This document shows positions 17,212 through 28,727 of a stretch of DNA of 64,000 nt, in pieces (within the stretch, counting starts at the first letter, position 1; every line of letters starts with the position of its first letter). The DNA is from Rhynchopus euleeides (taxonomy: Eukaryota > Euglenozoa > Diplonemea > Diplonemida > Diplonemidae), in contig OY723270.1 of the NCBI GenBank assembly GCA_963210315.1, positions 2,170,001 to 2,234,000 of the forward strand, given 5' to 3'. Both the position numbers and the translations under genes were made by a program. The notes under the pieces were generated by a model. It was not told where the DNA came from. It searched no databases and saw nothing but the letters and a program-made list of their open reading frames with translations.

Positions 17212-20200
17212 ATGACAATCTTCACAGCAGCAGCAGCAGTGGTGCTGCTGGCAGCAGATCCTCAGTGCCCGACAGACGTGGCGTCCTGCCTCAACCGGCA
17301 CGGGAGTGTGTATGACACGAATCACAAAGACTACTACTACGCCTGCAACACGACGAACTGGATGATCGTCGACTACTGCGACAAGCTGTGCCCGATGCGG
17401 CTCGTCATCACCGACCCGCCTGAGCTGCGGACGTGGATGTGTGCGACAGACAACAGCTTCGAGCCGTACGCACCTGAGGCACACATCGACCTGCACCACC
17501 CGCTGAACAACCAGGAGCTGGAGCTGGAGGCTGTGGGGCACCCTGACGTGGGGTCGACACGGCATGGGTGCGACACAGCTGACTACGCTTGGGGCAACAA
17601 GACGGTGGCGGGGAAGATTGCGCTGGTGCGGCGGGGTGGGTGTGGCTACGACACAAAGGCACTTCATGCGCATACCGCACAGGCTGCGATGTGGACTCCT
17701 GGCCGTACTACACGTGGCGGACCATATGAAGCAGCACTGCAGGTCCAGGCAGGTGAAGGGGATGTTCCAGTACCAGTGCAACGCCATACCGGAAGGCTAC
17801 CTGGACAACCCGCAGGACTACCCGTGGGACCGATGCGGCAGCAGCAGTATGGCTCTTCAAGACACGTGCCTGGAGGAGGGTGCACCAGAGCCGCTGTGCG
17901 AGGTGTGCACGGTGGAGCTGCAGCTGCCGGGTGCAGAGAAGCTGTGCCTGTTCGGGAACGCACTACGACCACGTAAGAAGGAGACGCTGATACACACGTC
18001 GTGGGACATGCCGTACACCACACAGCAGGACGAGGTTGTGTACGCCACAGAGCTTGCCAACAAGGGCTGCTCTGTATCGGACTACGCAGGGCTGGCAGGC
18101 AAGATCCTGCTTGTGCCGGAGACGGGGCGGTGCACGTTGGTGATGACGGTGCGCAGTGCACAGGCGGCTGGTGTGAAGGCTTACATCCTCGTCACGTCAA
18201 CATACTACCTGCAGTGGTACCACATACGCGCGTACTCACACCACGTGCACATTCCCGTGCACACGGTGGACTACCATGCCACACCGAAGCTGCAGGCGCT
18301 TGTGGCAAACGGGTATCCCCGGGTCTGGGTACGCGCTGGACGCCATCACCTTTACGGGCGGTGGGACAACACTGACAGACGCAACGATGCCTGCACCCCC
18401 GTCGATAACTCCTGTGTCCAACGACTGGGGACGTCTCCCGCAGCTGGACACGTCGCCCGACTTCGAGCTGTCTGCGGGGACGGTTGTATGCATCGTGGTG
18501 GTGTGTGTGGACGTGGTGGTGCTCGGTGTGCTGTTTGCCCGGCAGCGGCGCGAGGCAGTGCAGCTGCCTGACGAGGTGCGTGTCAAGACCTTCAGCATCC
18601 CGCTGAAGGTGGCGAGCATGGGTCTGAGCCTGACGCTGCTGCTGCTCATTGCGATGGTCACCTTCTGGCTGACACGTGTGGCGGGGCAGGAGTCGACCGA
18701 CAAGGCGATGGACAACGGGCGCGCTGCGTTGGATCTGGCGTACCAAAGCTCCGGGAAGAACACAGTAGACCTTGCGGTCACAATACGCAACAGCGTGATC
18801 GACCGTGTCCTGGTGCTGCTGCAGAAGGAGGTCTTCAACATGGAGTACAAGCTCAAGATGGTGCAGGACATGTTCTTCGGGTTCAACGGGTCGTGGGCTG
18901 AGTTCGATGCACGCTTTCTTATGTTCTTGCGGATGCAGCGGAATGCTGACGCTTCTCGTGAGTCTGTGCGTCTGCAGCTCTTCACTACACGCGGCTTCTT
19001 CATGAACATAGATTATAAAACAGACGACAGGCCTGACGAGCTGCGGAAGGACGGTGTTGTCGGGAGTGTGGCGGAGACACAGGAGGGGTGGCGGTATGGC
19101 GTGAACCTGTATACGGAGAACTACATCACACGCGAGTTTGGATATGCCTGGAATGTGCCACCCTACCAAGGCAACGCAAGTCGCATGCTTGCCGGCAGCA
19201 TCGGCGACCCTCTCGCAGTCACTGCTGGTCAGCCACTCGGGCACTCCACGTGGATGGCAGGCAGGCTCACCTTCCCGCTGCCGATTCATAGCGACCACCC
19301 GATGTCAGCGTACCGACCGCTGTACGGTGGTGAGGGGCAGTACCACGGCACCACCGAGGTGATGGCGCAGCTGTCTGACTTCACCAGCAATGCCTTGCAT
19401 CCCAGTGTGCAGTCCACTGCACAGACCCCTTCCGCAGTTGCGCTGTCCTCAGGCATCATGCAGAACATGACCCTGGTTGTGGTGGACGTGGCGGACAAGG
19501 CCATCCTCGGTGCACTCAATACCGGAACTTCTGCCTCCGGCATCGAGGGCTACGTTGAGCTGTCCAAGCTTACACCCTTCTACGGGCTTTACTACATGCA
19601 CTCGCATCCCAGCATCACGGTGTCAGCACTCGCCAACTACCTGGACTCGATGCCTGAGGGGTGGACAGAGCACGAAGGGGAGATAGACCAGGAGGAGCAC
19701 TTCAGGGAGCAGGCGTACCTCACGCTGGCGAAGGTGGGTGTGTCGGGGGGACGTGCTGCCGACACAGGTGTGCACAGCTGGGATGTGGAGATGCGTGGCG
19801 GGGGTTGCGGTGCGTGTGTGGCGTACGACGCACAGATGCAGAAGGAGGTGCTGGTGTTCGACGGTGCGACCACGCTGCACATCTACCGGAACATGACGCG
19901 GCGCACACCAATCGTGGTACAGTCGCAGGTGAGCGGGCCTGGGGAGCCCTGGCGCAGCAGGTACGAGGCGTTCGCTGACACCCTGACACACGAGGACGGG
20001 AAAGAATGTGTTGCACACACATGGCGTCCGACAGCAACGGGGTCTGTGAAGCGGTGCCTGCTGCGCCCGGACGTGACGGCGGAGTCGTCGTACACAGTGA
20101 GCATGCGCATCCGGCCTGACGTGGCGTACACAGAGACAACACCGCACGCCACCACACCGCGTCTGTTCAGCGACTCGCTTGTGGGCGATGCCAACATTCG

Positions 20201-22385
20201 GCTGTTTGCGAACGGGCAGCTGTACATGCTTGTGCTGCGGCACGGGTGCAACACGAAGGCGTACGAGGGTGGGTTCCCCGTGCATGTGTGGACCACAGTG
20301 TCTGTGAGTGTGGGGAACAACCGGTGCAGTGTGTACGTCAACGGCACACTGTACGACCTTGGGCTCGCAGGTAATCCTGATTCCCGCATCCACACGAACC
20401 CGTACCGCACCGGGCAGTTCTTCAAAGGCCGTATGGACAGCGTGCAGCTATTCCGCTCCGCCCTGCTTCATCATGAGGTAGCTTCCTTGCACACACAGGA
20501 CAGGCTGGTGCGTCAGGTGGGTAGGAAGAAGTTCTTTGTCCAGACGAGGACGCTGGACATGAACAGCAATCAGCGTGCGGGTGTGGCGTGGAGTGTGGGT
20601 GTGGTGATCCCTCGCGAAGACATCTTGCGTGTTGTGGATGCGAACAAGCGGTTCTCGCTGGCGGCCGTGCAGACGCAGGAGGATAACACGAAAAAGGAGC
20701 TGACACAGAAGGCCAACTCGACGATTATGGTGATTGTGGCGATTGCGGCGAGTTCTGTCGTGGTGTTCCTGGTCTTCAACAACATGCTGACGCAGCGCTT
20801 CACTCGGTTCGCATACGAGATCATGCGCGTGTCGCAGGTGGACGTGGAGGGGATTGCGACGCTGGAGGGGGACGTGTCGTTGCTGCGGGAGATCAACGTG
20901 ATGCGGCGTGCGATGAACAGACTTGTGGAGAACATGTGCGATTACAAGACCTTCATGCCGGAGGCGATCTTTGCGAAGGAGCAGGTGGGGGCGCAGGTGC
21001 AGGAGGTGCCGGCACCGGGGCTGGAGACTGGTACAGCCGCAGTGCTCTTCACAGACGTGCAGGGGTCGACGAAGCTGTGGGAGGCGTGCACGGAGGAGAT
21101 GGCGGAGGCGCTGCGGCTGCACAACACGTTGATCCGTGGGGTGATTGCAGAGCACGATGGGTACGAGGTGAAGACAATCGGGGATGCCTTCATGGTGTCC
21201 TTCCCGGACGTCGACGCAGCAGTGCGGTTCGGGCTGAGCACGCAGGAGCGGCTGTTCCGTGCGGCGTGGCCTGAGGGGCTGCTGGAGGTGGTGCAGGCAC
21301 CGGGAGACGAGGGGCGCGGGCTGCGTGGGTTGCGTCTGCGAATGGGCGTGACACACGGGGCGGTTAATGTGGAACGAAACGAGGTTGTGCGGCGGTGTGA
21401 CTACTTCGGACCGACGGTGAACCGCGCTGCGCGGCTCGAGGCGAACGGCGTGTGCGGGGGTGTGGCTGTGGAGGCGTCTGTGGTGCCGCACATCGCAGCC
21501 GTGCAGCAGGAGGAGGCGGTGGTGCTGGCGCTGGGGACCAAGACGCTGAAGGGCATCGGGGACGTGCCGCTGTGCCTGCTGGTGCCGAAGGGGATGCCGC
21601 AGCGTGCGGCACATGTGGAAAGCACAGAACCGGCACCCAACCCGCTGAACTCAAGCTTGCTGCGCGTGTCGAGCTTTGAAAGCAGCCATGCCAGCAGCAA
21701 CAGCTCTGGGTCCGCACACCTCTTGAGCAAGTCTGAGCGTCACCGGCAGAAGCTATATGCGGTGGACCGCTTCAGCGAGCACCTGTCGGAGGTCGGGAGC
21801 GCCACCACAGGCTATGTCGACTTCTGTGTGCAGGACACGCGTGCGGCCGGCGTGACAGCGCTGGCAGACGGAAACCTGCGTGCGGTGCTGGCGTGCCTCG
21901 GACGCTGCGACGGGCGCCTGCTGAACGTGTGCGGGACGGCGGCACTCGTGGCGTGGAATGCGATGGCGCCGTGCGCGGGGCACCTCGAGGCGGCGCTGCG
22001 CTTCGCACCCCTGATTGCAGGCAGGGGTGCGGGTGGCGGTGCAAACGGCATCCACTGCGGGCTGTGCAGCGGGAAGGTCTTCACAGGCTACCTCGGGGCG
22101 GGCAAGCAGCGCTTCGTGACTGCCGTGGGTCAGTGCGTGCAGGTGTGCCAGCGCGCACAGGTGATGGCGCTGGTGACGGGGAAGGCGGTGCTGTTCGCAG
22201 CGCAGGACACGCACATCACGGCCGCATTGCAGGCACGTGGGCTTGCTGCTGCGGCAGAGGACATGCACCAAGGGGACGCTGTCTACTCCGTGTGTGCCGT
22301 GCTGTGCGACGTGGTGGCGGCACGCCTGGAGGAGAGCAAGCACGGCCTGCTCAGCAGAGGTGCGGTTGACAATGTCTCGGTCTGA
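17212..22385 (+). CDS. Receptor-type adenylate cyclase with PA, LamG and twin cyclase domains
   Basis: Start ATG 17212 opens a signal peptide (MTIFTAAAAVVLLAA). Next come Cys-rich segments and two protease-associated-like domains (GKIALVRRGGC; LAGKILLVPETGRC). Two TM helices lie near 18475-18540 and 18615-18670. They are followed by a Cache-like region, a LamG/concanavalin-like domain (about 20030-20500), TM3 (about 20715-20790) and a HAMP-like linker. The class III cyclase has FTDVQGSTKLWE, YEVKTIGDAFM and VNRAARLE, so metal-binding, Lys and Asn/Arg catalytic residues are present. A second, degenerate cyclase-like domain follows (about 21780-22260). Two frame changes (near 17.68 and 18.33 kb) break the N-terminal half; 18276-22385 is one uninterrupted frame. 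Confidence 0.82.
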
Positions 22386-22394
22386 CGGTTTTTT

Positions 22395-22535
22395 GTGACA
22401 AACGCACCGTGCTCACGGAAAGCGTTCAGAACTAAAAAGGTTGCAGTGGGAGCAATGTTTTGTTCACCTACACTCCACGCCCCAACGTGCAGGTGACCAT
22501 AAGGTTGCACAAACAAAACAAAAGAAACCCGACAA
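22395..22535 (+). repeat. 140-bp dispersed repeat, inverted copy at 57.3 kb
   Basis: Begins 10 bp after the cyclase stop codon. It matches the reverse complement of about 57325-57465 with only a few mismatches (GACAAACGCACCGTGCTCAC, GTTCAGAACTAAAAAGG, GTTGCACAAACAAAACAAAA). It contains a GTGCTC box, as in the A repeats. No TIR was recognised. Confidence 0.7.
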
Positions 22536-22639
22536 TCTTTTTTCCCTGCACCCGAAATAATGTCTTTACACAATTTCATTCCGTGGCCTCTGGCACACGG
22601 TTGGCTTTCCAGCTGCCGTGCGCTACACGGCGTATCCAC

Positions 22640-23175
22640 CTCAGTTTTAGTTTTTACGCACACTTGTGAGCAGAAAATGTCACTTCACCACAGCCAAACG
22701 TGCTCCGCACACCACTAGCCTCCCCCATCACAGGAGTTGAGGTTTTGTGTGTGGAAGCGTCAACGCATCACAAACAAAATACGAGTAAAGAGCGGCTGTA
22801 CTGGAGTGACATTTTTTCCGCACACTCGTGTGAGCAGAAAGTCACCCACCACAGCAAGCATCCAAACGTGCTCTATACACTAACCCCACCCTTCATCAGG
22901 CTCAGGGTGTGATTATCACTTCAGGGTTTGTGTGTAGAAGCGTCAACGCATCAACAAACAACATACAGGCTAAGAGCGGTTGCTGCTGAATGGTGAAGTG
23001 ACTTTTTACGCACACGACTTTCACGGGGAAAGTGTCATTCAGCTCTGCCAAACGTGCTCTACACACAACCCCCTTCATCAGGCAAGTGGGTTTGTAAGTG
23101 TGTGTAGAAGCGTCAACGCATCAAACGAAGTATCAACAGTAGATAAAGAGCGGCAGAGTTGAAGTGACACTTTTG
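22640..23175 (+). repeat. Tandem solo A-B units of the YR-element terminal repeat
   Basis: Three diverged units resemble the A2-B2 unit of the 1.2-6.2 kb element, with cores at 22751 (GTGGAAGCG) and 22934 and 23104 (GTAGAAGCG). The last A-B (about 23005-23175) is near-identical to the transposon sequence; the first two differ but keep the stem by changing both arms (GGCTGT with ACAGC instead of GGCAGAG with CTCTGCC). There is no element body here. Candidates are footprints left after recombinational loss of elements, a host repeat used as target, or a small RNA family. Confidence 0.65.
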
Positions 23176-23597
23176 GTCCTGCCGAGATGCTACACTTTCA
23201 ATACTGTCCCGAGTGATCCTTCATAGAGCGAGTTTGAAACACGTGATACCGCAACATGAATACCGCTCCGAGGAGACCGGAGGGATTGTAAAAGAGGCGA
23301 GAATCGCGACACCCCCCGTGCGTAAGAGGACGAGCGACATGGCCTGTATTGTTCTGAGACACACGTGTGGAGGAAAGTGTCGTGTGTCAGGACACGCTCA
23401 CTCACCGTGTGATTCGGCCCTTTTGGATTTGTGTTCACAATGGACTCGAGACTCTGCGATACATTGATGCAAGAAGCGGTTCCTCACAGCGCACCCCGCT
23501 CCTCCACACCATCTGCGCTTCTGTTCCTGCTCTGGTGCCGTTGGTGCTTGGTTCACCCAAACAGACGAGTCCACACGCTGGCACCGACCGAAGCACC

Positions 23598-23643
23598 CGC
23601 TGGCCGCACCTTCTCCCCATCCCCACAATCACACCCTGCTCAG
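23598..23643 (+). promoter_or_regulatory. Candidate trans-splice acceptor for the SGNH gene
   Basis: A pyrimidine-rich tract (ACCTTCTCCCCATCCCCACA, then CACCCTGCTCAG) ends in AG at 23642-23643, 14 bp before the ATG with its signal peptide. Such short spacing fits spliced-leader addition in euglenozoa, but a cis intron in the 5' UTR would look the same. Confidence 0.45.
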
Positions 23644-23657
23644 GAGGAGGGTTGCAG

Positions 23658-26600
23658 ATGGGCTGCGTCTGGCTGGAACGGCTGTTAGTGGTGATGCTGG
23701 CAGTGTGTGCGGAAGGGCGAAAGAATCAGCGCGTGCTCATGATCGGAAATTCGTACACCGGCGCGAATGGGCTGGCGTCTGTTTATACTCAGGTCACGGA
23801 GAGCCTGTTGGCGGACACGACGGTGGACGTGGAGGCTTACACCCCCGGGGGCCACACGCTGTGGCAGCACTCGCTGGACTGGGCGATTGTGCAGAAGGTG
23901 CGCGCTGGGGCGTACGATGTGCTCGTCCTGCAGGAGCAGAGCCTGACAGGCGGGTTCACGCAGCGGATAATGGAGCCGCTGCTGTCGGAGGAGCCCAACC
24001 CCACCGACAGAGAGGACTACTGGCACCGCGAGTCGTACCGGGCGGTGTACGAGGTTTTCGCTCCCAGTGTGAAGCAGCACAACGCGACGCTGGTGCTGCT
24101 CCAGACGTGGGGCCGGCGCACATTGGACGGGGTGATGTTCAGCTACTACTACGAAAACTTCAAGACGATGCAGCGGCACCTGAGCGACGGGTACGCGGTG
24201 TTCGACGACGTGGCGCGGCGTCTTGCTGGGCTGCGCGACACGCAGTCGCGGATCGCAGTGGTCGGAGAGGTGTTCGAGGCGGCCTACGACGCGGATGTGG
24301 CTGCGGGACGCTCGTCGCCCGGGCGTGACGCAGAGTCGCTGTTCTGGCGGCTGTACAGTAGCGACGGGAGTCACCCCTCGGTGCTGGGGACGTACGCGGC
24401 GGCGCACACGCTATTCGCGACAATCAACGAGGAGCGGCGGGGCGAGTGGGGTGCGCTGGACCCGACGGCGTACGTGTCGCCTGGGGTGGCGGGCGATGAC
24501 GCGGTGCGTATGGCACGCTTCGCGTGGGAGGCGTCTCTGCCTGTGGCGCCGGAGCTGCGTGCGCTGCACGGGCTGTACGTCGCGTCCCCCGACTGGCGGC
24601 TGAAGGTGCTACGCGGGCGGAAGCTGCTGCTGACGAACATGGTGCCGGGCGAGGAGCCGGACGTGGTTGCGATCGATGACACCCAGCCTGTGCCACGCGC
24701 GGTTGTGGGTGGCACGCCGGTCGAGCTCCGGCGCGACGGGACGGGGCGGATGCTGGTGGGCGCCGACCTGCTGCTCGCGCACTACGACCCGACGCCGGCC
24801 ACCGCTCTTGACGATCTGGTGAGAACCTTCGACGCGCCGTGTGTCATCTTCGCCAACAACGAGACGTGCGTCGCGCACGCCGGCTGCGTGTGGCACGCGG
24901 GGACCTGCTCGCGGCCGTGCGGCAAGTATGTGAAGGTCACGAAGTACGGCTCTCCCGTCAACTGGTGCACAGCGCGGGTGGAGGCCAGCGGCCTGTGGCT
25001 TGTGGAGGAGCCTTGGGAGCCCTGCGACGCGGGCCAGTGCGAGCAGAACCTGCGCTGCAAGATTGACAAGCTCCAGAGGTGCGTGCCGGTCTGTGAGGGG
25101 TTAGGAGAGGCAACGTGTGTGCACGAGCGTTCGTGTCGCTGGTCTGAGAATGCCTGCGTGCAGGACACCTGCGCAGAACACGACACCAGGTCGAGCTGCC
25201 CCGGCAGCTGCACGTGGGTGGAAACCGTCGTTGGGACCGGGGAGGGGTTTTGTCGGCAGGAGTGCTGGGCGCATGGGTCGGAGGCGGAGTGCAAGGCGGC
25301 TGGCAAGAAGTGCTTCTGGATGGGCGGGTGGGGGTCTGAAGCATACTGCAGGGAGGGGCTGCAGTTGCTGCCTATGCCTCCTGCGCTGTGCCCCCTGCCC
25401 TGGATGAAGGTCCCTAATATCTACGGCTGCATTAGCATGTGCCAAGTTCACAACGGTGCGCCGGAAGCGTGTCGCGGCGTGCGTGTCGAGGGCGTGGATG
25501 AAACTGTCCTGACATGCGGATACGACGAGAAGAGACAGTTGTGCGATATACAGACCCCAGTGCCCTTCGCGAGTTGCAGTGCGATCCAGAAGAGGGGCCA
25601 ATGCGAGAGTGGGTACACGAACCAACCCTGCACATGGACAGACCGTGGCTGCGTGCGCGTCTGCCACGACATAGGAAACAGTTCATGCACCCATATAACT
25701 GCATGTGAGTTGGAGACAGACCAGGGCCGTTGCAGTGGAATGCGGGGATGCAAATGGACATATGGTCTGTGCACGATGGGGTTTCCTTATTGTCTGGGTG
25801 CGCTGCAATCCTGCAACAGCACAGTGTGCGTGTGGGACGAGGCGTATGACACGTGCAGATACCGGGCGATGGACCCGCTGACGACAACAACTGTCGGCCC
25901 CGCGACAACGACCCAAGCACCTGTGACTGCAGGCCCCGCGATAACGACAGAAACACCGTCGACAACTACAGAAACGCCTGCGACCCAATCACCTGCGACT
26001 GTCGGCCCTGCGACAACTACAGAAACGCCTGCGGCAATGACTGCAGGCCCCGCGATAACGACAGAAACACCGTCGACAACTACAGAAACGCCTGCGACCC
26101 AATCACCTGCGACTGTCGGCCCTGCGACAACTACAGAAACGCCTGCGACCCAAGCACCTGCAACTGTAGGCCCCGCGACAACGACAGAAGCACCTGCGAC
26201 AACGACTGCAGGCCCCGCGACAACGACCCAAGAGCCTGTGACTGCAGGCCCCGCGATCTCGACAGAAACACCGTCGACAACTACAGAAACGCCTGTGACC
26301 CAAGCACCTGCAACTATAGGCCCCGCGACAACGACAGAACCACCAGTGGCAACGACCCAATCACCGGCAACAACGACTGCAGGCCCCGCAACGTCAGACC
26401 TGACAGTAACAGAACGTCCCTCCACGACAACAATATCCACGACTGCAAAGCCGATGGAGGAGAAAGCAGCGACAGAGCCGACGGACGCAGTGATGACGGA
26501 AGGGCCAATGTGGTCACAAACGCTGCCTTGGTCAGGGCGTTCCGGCGCTCTAGATGGTGCCGACGACGACGCGAGCGGGGGCGCGCCCTGGTGGGTGTGG

Positions 26601-26684
26601 GTGCTGGTGGCCGTAGGGTGCTATGCTGGCCGGCGTGGCCGGGTGGCTCGGCTACGTGCGGCTGGCGACGCGGCCAGATCCTGA
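23658..26684 (+). CDS. Secreted/membrane SGNH hydrolase with mucin-like stalk
   Basis: 1008 residues from ATG 23658, chosen because it starts a signal peptide (LLVVMLAVCAEG). The SGNH/GDSL-type esterase domain (residues about 25-265) has the nucleophile block VLMIGNSYTGANG with Ser near 31 and the catalytic Asp/His block DGSHPS near 236, most like DUF4886-type proteins. Residues about 394-735 are Cys-rich modules with C-x-W patterns (CVWHAGTC, CRWSENAC, CKWTYGLC), like PSI/plexin-type repeats. Residues about 739-930 are a Thr/Pro/Ala repeat (TTTETPAT, VGPATTTE) that should be heavily O-glycosylated. A TM helix (WWVWVLVAVGC) and basic tail end it. Substrate is unknown; ester or acetyl groups on surface glycans are plausible. 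Confidence 0.78.
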   Translation: MGCVWLERLLVVMLAVCAEGRKNQRVLMIGNSYTGANGLASVYTQVTESLLADTTVDVEAYTPGGHTLWQHSLDWAIVQKVRAGAYDVLVLQEQSLTGGFTQRIMEPLLSEEPNPTDREDYWHRESYRAVYEVFAPSVKQHNATLVLLQTWGRRTLDGVMFSYYYENFKTMQRHLSDGYAVFDDVARRLAGLRDTQSRIAVVGEVFEAAYDADVAAGRSSPGRDAESLFWRLYSSDGSHPSVLGTYAAAHTLFATINEERRGEWGALDPTAYVSPGVAGDDAVRMARFAWEASLPVAPELRALHGLYVASPDWRLKVLRGRKLLLTNMVPGEEPDVVAIDDTQPVPRAVVGGTPVELRRDGTGRMLVGADLLLAHYDPTPATALDDLVRTFDAPCVIFANNETCVAHAGCVWHAGTCSRPCGKYVKVTKYGSPVNWCTARVEASGLWLVEEPWEPCDAGQCEQNLRCKIDKLQRCVPVCEGLGEATCVHERSCRWSENACVQDTCAEHDTRSSCPGSCTWVETVVGTGEGFCRQECWAHGSEAECKAAGKKCFWMGGWGSEAYCREGLQLLPMPPALCPLPWMKVPNIYGCISMCQVHNGAPEACRGVRVEGVDETVLTCGYDEKRQLCDIQTPVPFASCSAIQKRGQCESGYTNQPCTWTDRGCVRVCHDIGNSSCTHITACELETDQGRCSGMRGCKWTYGLCTMGFPYCLGALQSCNSTVCVWDEAYDTCRYRAMDPLTTTTVGPATTTQAPVTAGPAITTETPSTTTETPATQSPATVGPATTTETPAAMTAGPAITTETPSTTTETPATQSPATVGPATTTETPATQAPATVGPATTTEAPATTTAGPATTTQEPVTAGPAISTETPSTTTETPVTQAPATIGPATTTEPPVATTQSPATTTAGPATSDLTVTERPSTTTISTTAKPMEEKAATEPTDAVMTEGPMWSQTLPWSGRSGALDGADDDASGGAPWWVWVLVAVGCYAGRRGRVARLRAAGDAARS

Positions 26685-27736
26685 CCGCCTGCTGCCGGGG
26701 ACGTCGGGGAGCGGCGGGGACGTTGAGCTCGAAAAGCAATCTCCGCATGCTGGCTGGGGAGCGGTCGGCGTGTGACGACGGGGGATGCGAGGCACTTCGG
26801 CGCCCTCAAGGAGATGAGCGTCCTTGCCCCTGTTCCAATGTGCACAGGTGGGATGGAGTCTCTCCATACACACCACCAGTGTATGTGTGTCTCCGCCACG
26901 CACGACGGGATGTGGGAGAGGTCCATGGCTTCCGGGTTCAGAGCTCTAGCACAGTTGGGGCAATGACGGACTCCTACAGGCAACGCGGCGTGCTTACCTA
27001 TGGTTGAAGGGCAGGTTACTGGCTTGCCCCTACCAGGGTGCCACCGACGCTTTCCAAAAATATTCATGACATGTGTGTGTGGGCGCGGGTGCGGTGCCGC
27101 CGCGAAGAAACCGGGGGTGCTAGCCAGTAGCTGTGCCTCACCCCCTTCTTTGGTCCCACACGGTATGATCACACATGACGCGCTTGCAAACCAGGTCACC
27201 GACTGGGAGGGAGAGACCATCACAATTATACACACAGGACGTCTGGCCTGTTGTTTGTACTCGTACCCTCTGCGAGTGCAACATCATCGGAGGCTTCGGC
27301 CCTGCTTGTTCACACGCCAAGCAGCAGACACTGAGCAGAGGGGTTCAGATTCCTGAAAATCGAAAGGACCAAATGCACTGACGATCGCCCTGCAGCGAAC
27401 ACACTCTCCGTATTCCAATGCGATTCTCGAATGCTGACGAGGCCGAAGATCATTGCGGGCAGATCCCCTCCCACCCCGAGTCTTCCTCTCCCCGCCCCCG
27501 CGTAGAGGGACAGTGCTCCTTCCAGGTGGTTTATTTGCAGGGGTTTCAGGCGCGTGCAGGTCCACATAAAGTGCACCCCTGCACGCCGGTCCAACCAAGA
27601 ATGAATCCATCACTTATTCAACTTTGAAGTGAAAGGCTGCTTTTTAGAGTGGTTATCGGTTCAGAGGAGCACCCCACACGCATCACATGACTCCAGGACA
27701 CAGGTGGGTGGGGTGGTGCGGTCTGAGCCAGTCACA
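26685..27736. other. Intergenic, no gene seen
   Basis: About 1.05 kb between the SGNH gene and ISY1. Frames here are short or shadows of the neighbours. An AG with some upstream pyrimidines (CTCCAGGACACAG, about 27690-27703) could be the ISY1 leader acceptor. Confidence 0.4.
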
Positions 27737-28727
27737 ATGGCCCCTAAACGAGACATCACCGACCAGTACATCAAGCTGATGGCTGGCGAGGCGAAGTCGC
27801 GTGGGAAGGGGGAGCGCCGGCCGTACATGTCGTCGGACTGCAAGAACCTGCAGGACGCAGAAATGTACCGCATGCAGATTATGCATGAGATCAAGTCGAA
27901 GGTGACAGATATCCAGAACGCCAGCCTGGGCGAGTTCAAAATCCGCGAGCTGAACGACGAGATCAACAAGCTGGTGCGGGAACGGGGGCACTGGCAGCGA
28001 CGCATCAAAGAGTTGGGCGGCCCTGACCACTCCCTCAGCTCCGACAGCAAAGATGACGGTGGTGTCCGCCCGAGGGGCAGTGGCGGGTACGCCTACTACG
28101 GTGCCTCCAAGAACCTGCCTGGCGTGCGCGAGCTGTTCGAGGTGGAGGCACAGGGGCCCGCAAAGCGCTCGCGAACCGAGCTGTACAAAGCGATCACGCC
28201 TGACTACTACGGGTTCCGCGACGAGGACGACGGTGTCCTGCAGAGGGTGGAGAAGCGTGCGGAGCAGAAGTCGCGGTCTCGGCACATCATCGAGGATCGG
28301 AAGAAGCGCAAGGAGGACGTGCAGTTCATCCACGACCTGGAGGACACGTCCGCAGAGGCGTCCATGTCTGTGCCCTCTCAGGCAGAGGTCGAGCGCAGAC
28401 TGCTGGCTCTCAAGAAGCGGCAGCTGCTGGAGCGGTACGGCATCAAAGAGCTCTCGGTATGCAAGAAGGGGTGGCAAGGGGACGCGTGTGTGTCTCTGAG
28501 CCGTGTGAGGAGCAGAGACGAAAGGCCAAGGGGACCAGCGCAGCAGTCCATCATCCCCTTGGACCCATCGGAGGAAGCACCGCCACTGCCCCACTTCACT
28601 TTGCTCAACACACAACACACAGGCAACCGACGACACTGCTGCGAAGTACGACGCGGAAGACGACGCCCCCACTGTGCAGGGACCCGCGACAGCAGCACCA
28701 GCACCTGCTCCTCAGGTGGCTTCGTGA
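27737..28727 (+). CDS. ISY1: Pre-mRNA splicing factor ISY1, two exons
   Basis: ISY1 is an NTC/Prp19-associated spliceosome component bound near the active site. Exons 27737-28456 and 28623-28727 give 274 residues, within the family range (235 in yeast, 285 in human). Family blocks are strong: IQNASLGEFKIRELNDEIN, RERGHWQRRIKELGGPD and GYAYYGASKNLPGVRELFE, then DYYGFRDEDDGVL. The intron starts GTATGC after codon 240 and ends ACACACAG; the second exon codes an acidic Ala/Pro-rich tail ending in TGA. Without splicing the frame runs on into unrelated sequence, which supports the intron. A working ISY1 fits the many cis introns nearby. Confidence 0.9.

Noticed and set aside
18192..19298. 368-codon minus-strand frame
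   Set aside because: Shadow of the adenylate cyclase gene; composition (His/Arg/Leu-rich) is that of an antisense frame.
17212..22385. Guanylate rather than adenylate cyclase
   Set aside because: The substrate-contact region reads YEVKT with Lys, as in adenylate cyclases; guanylate cyclases usually have Glu there.
25853..27007. 384-codon frame overlapping the SGNH gene end
   Set aside because: Out-of-frame reading of the Thr repeats, rich in Asn/Arg/Asp; no support downstream.
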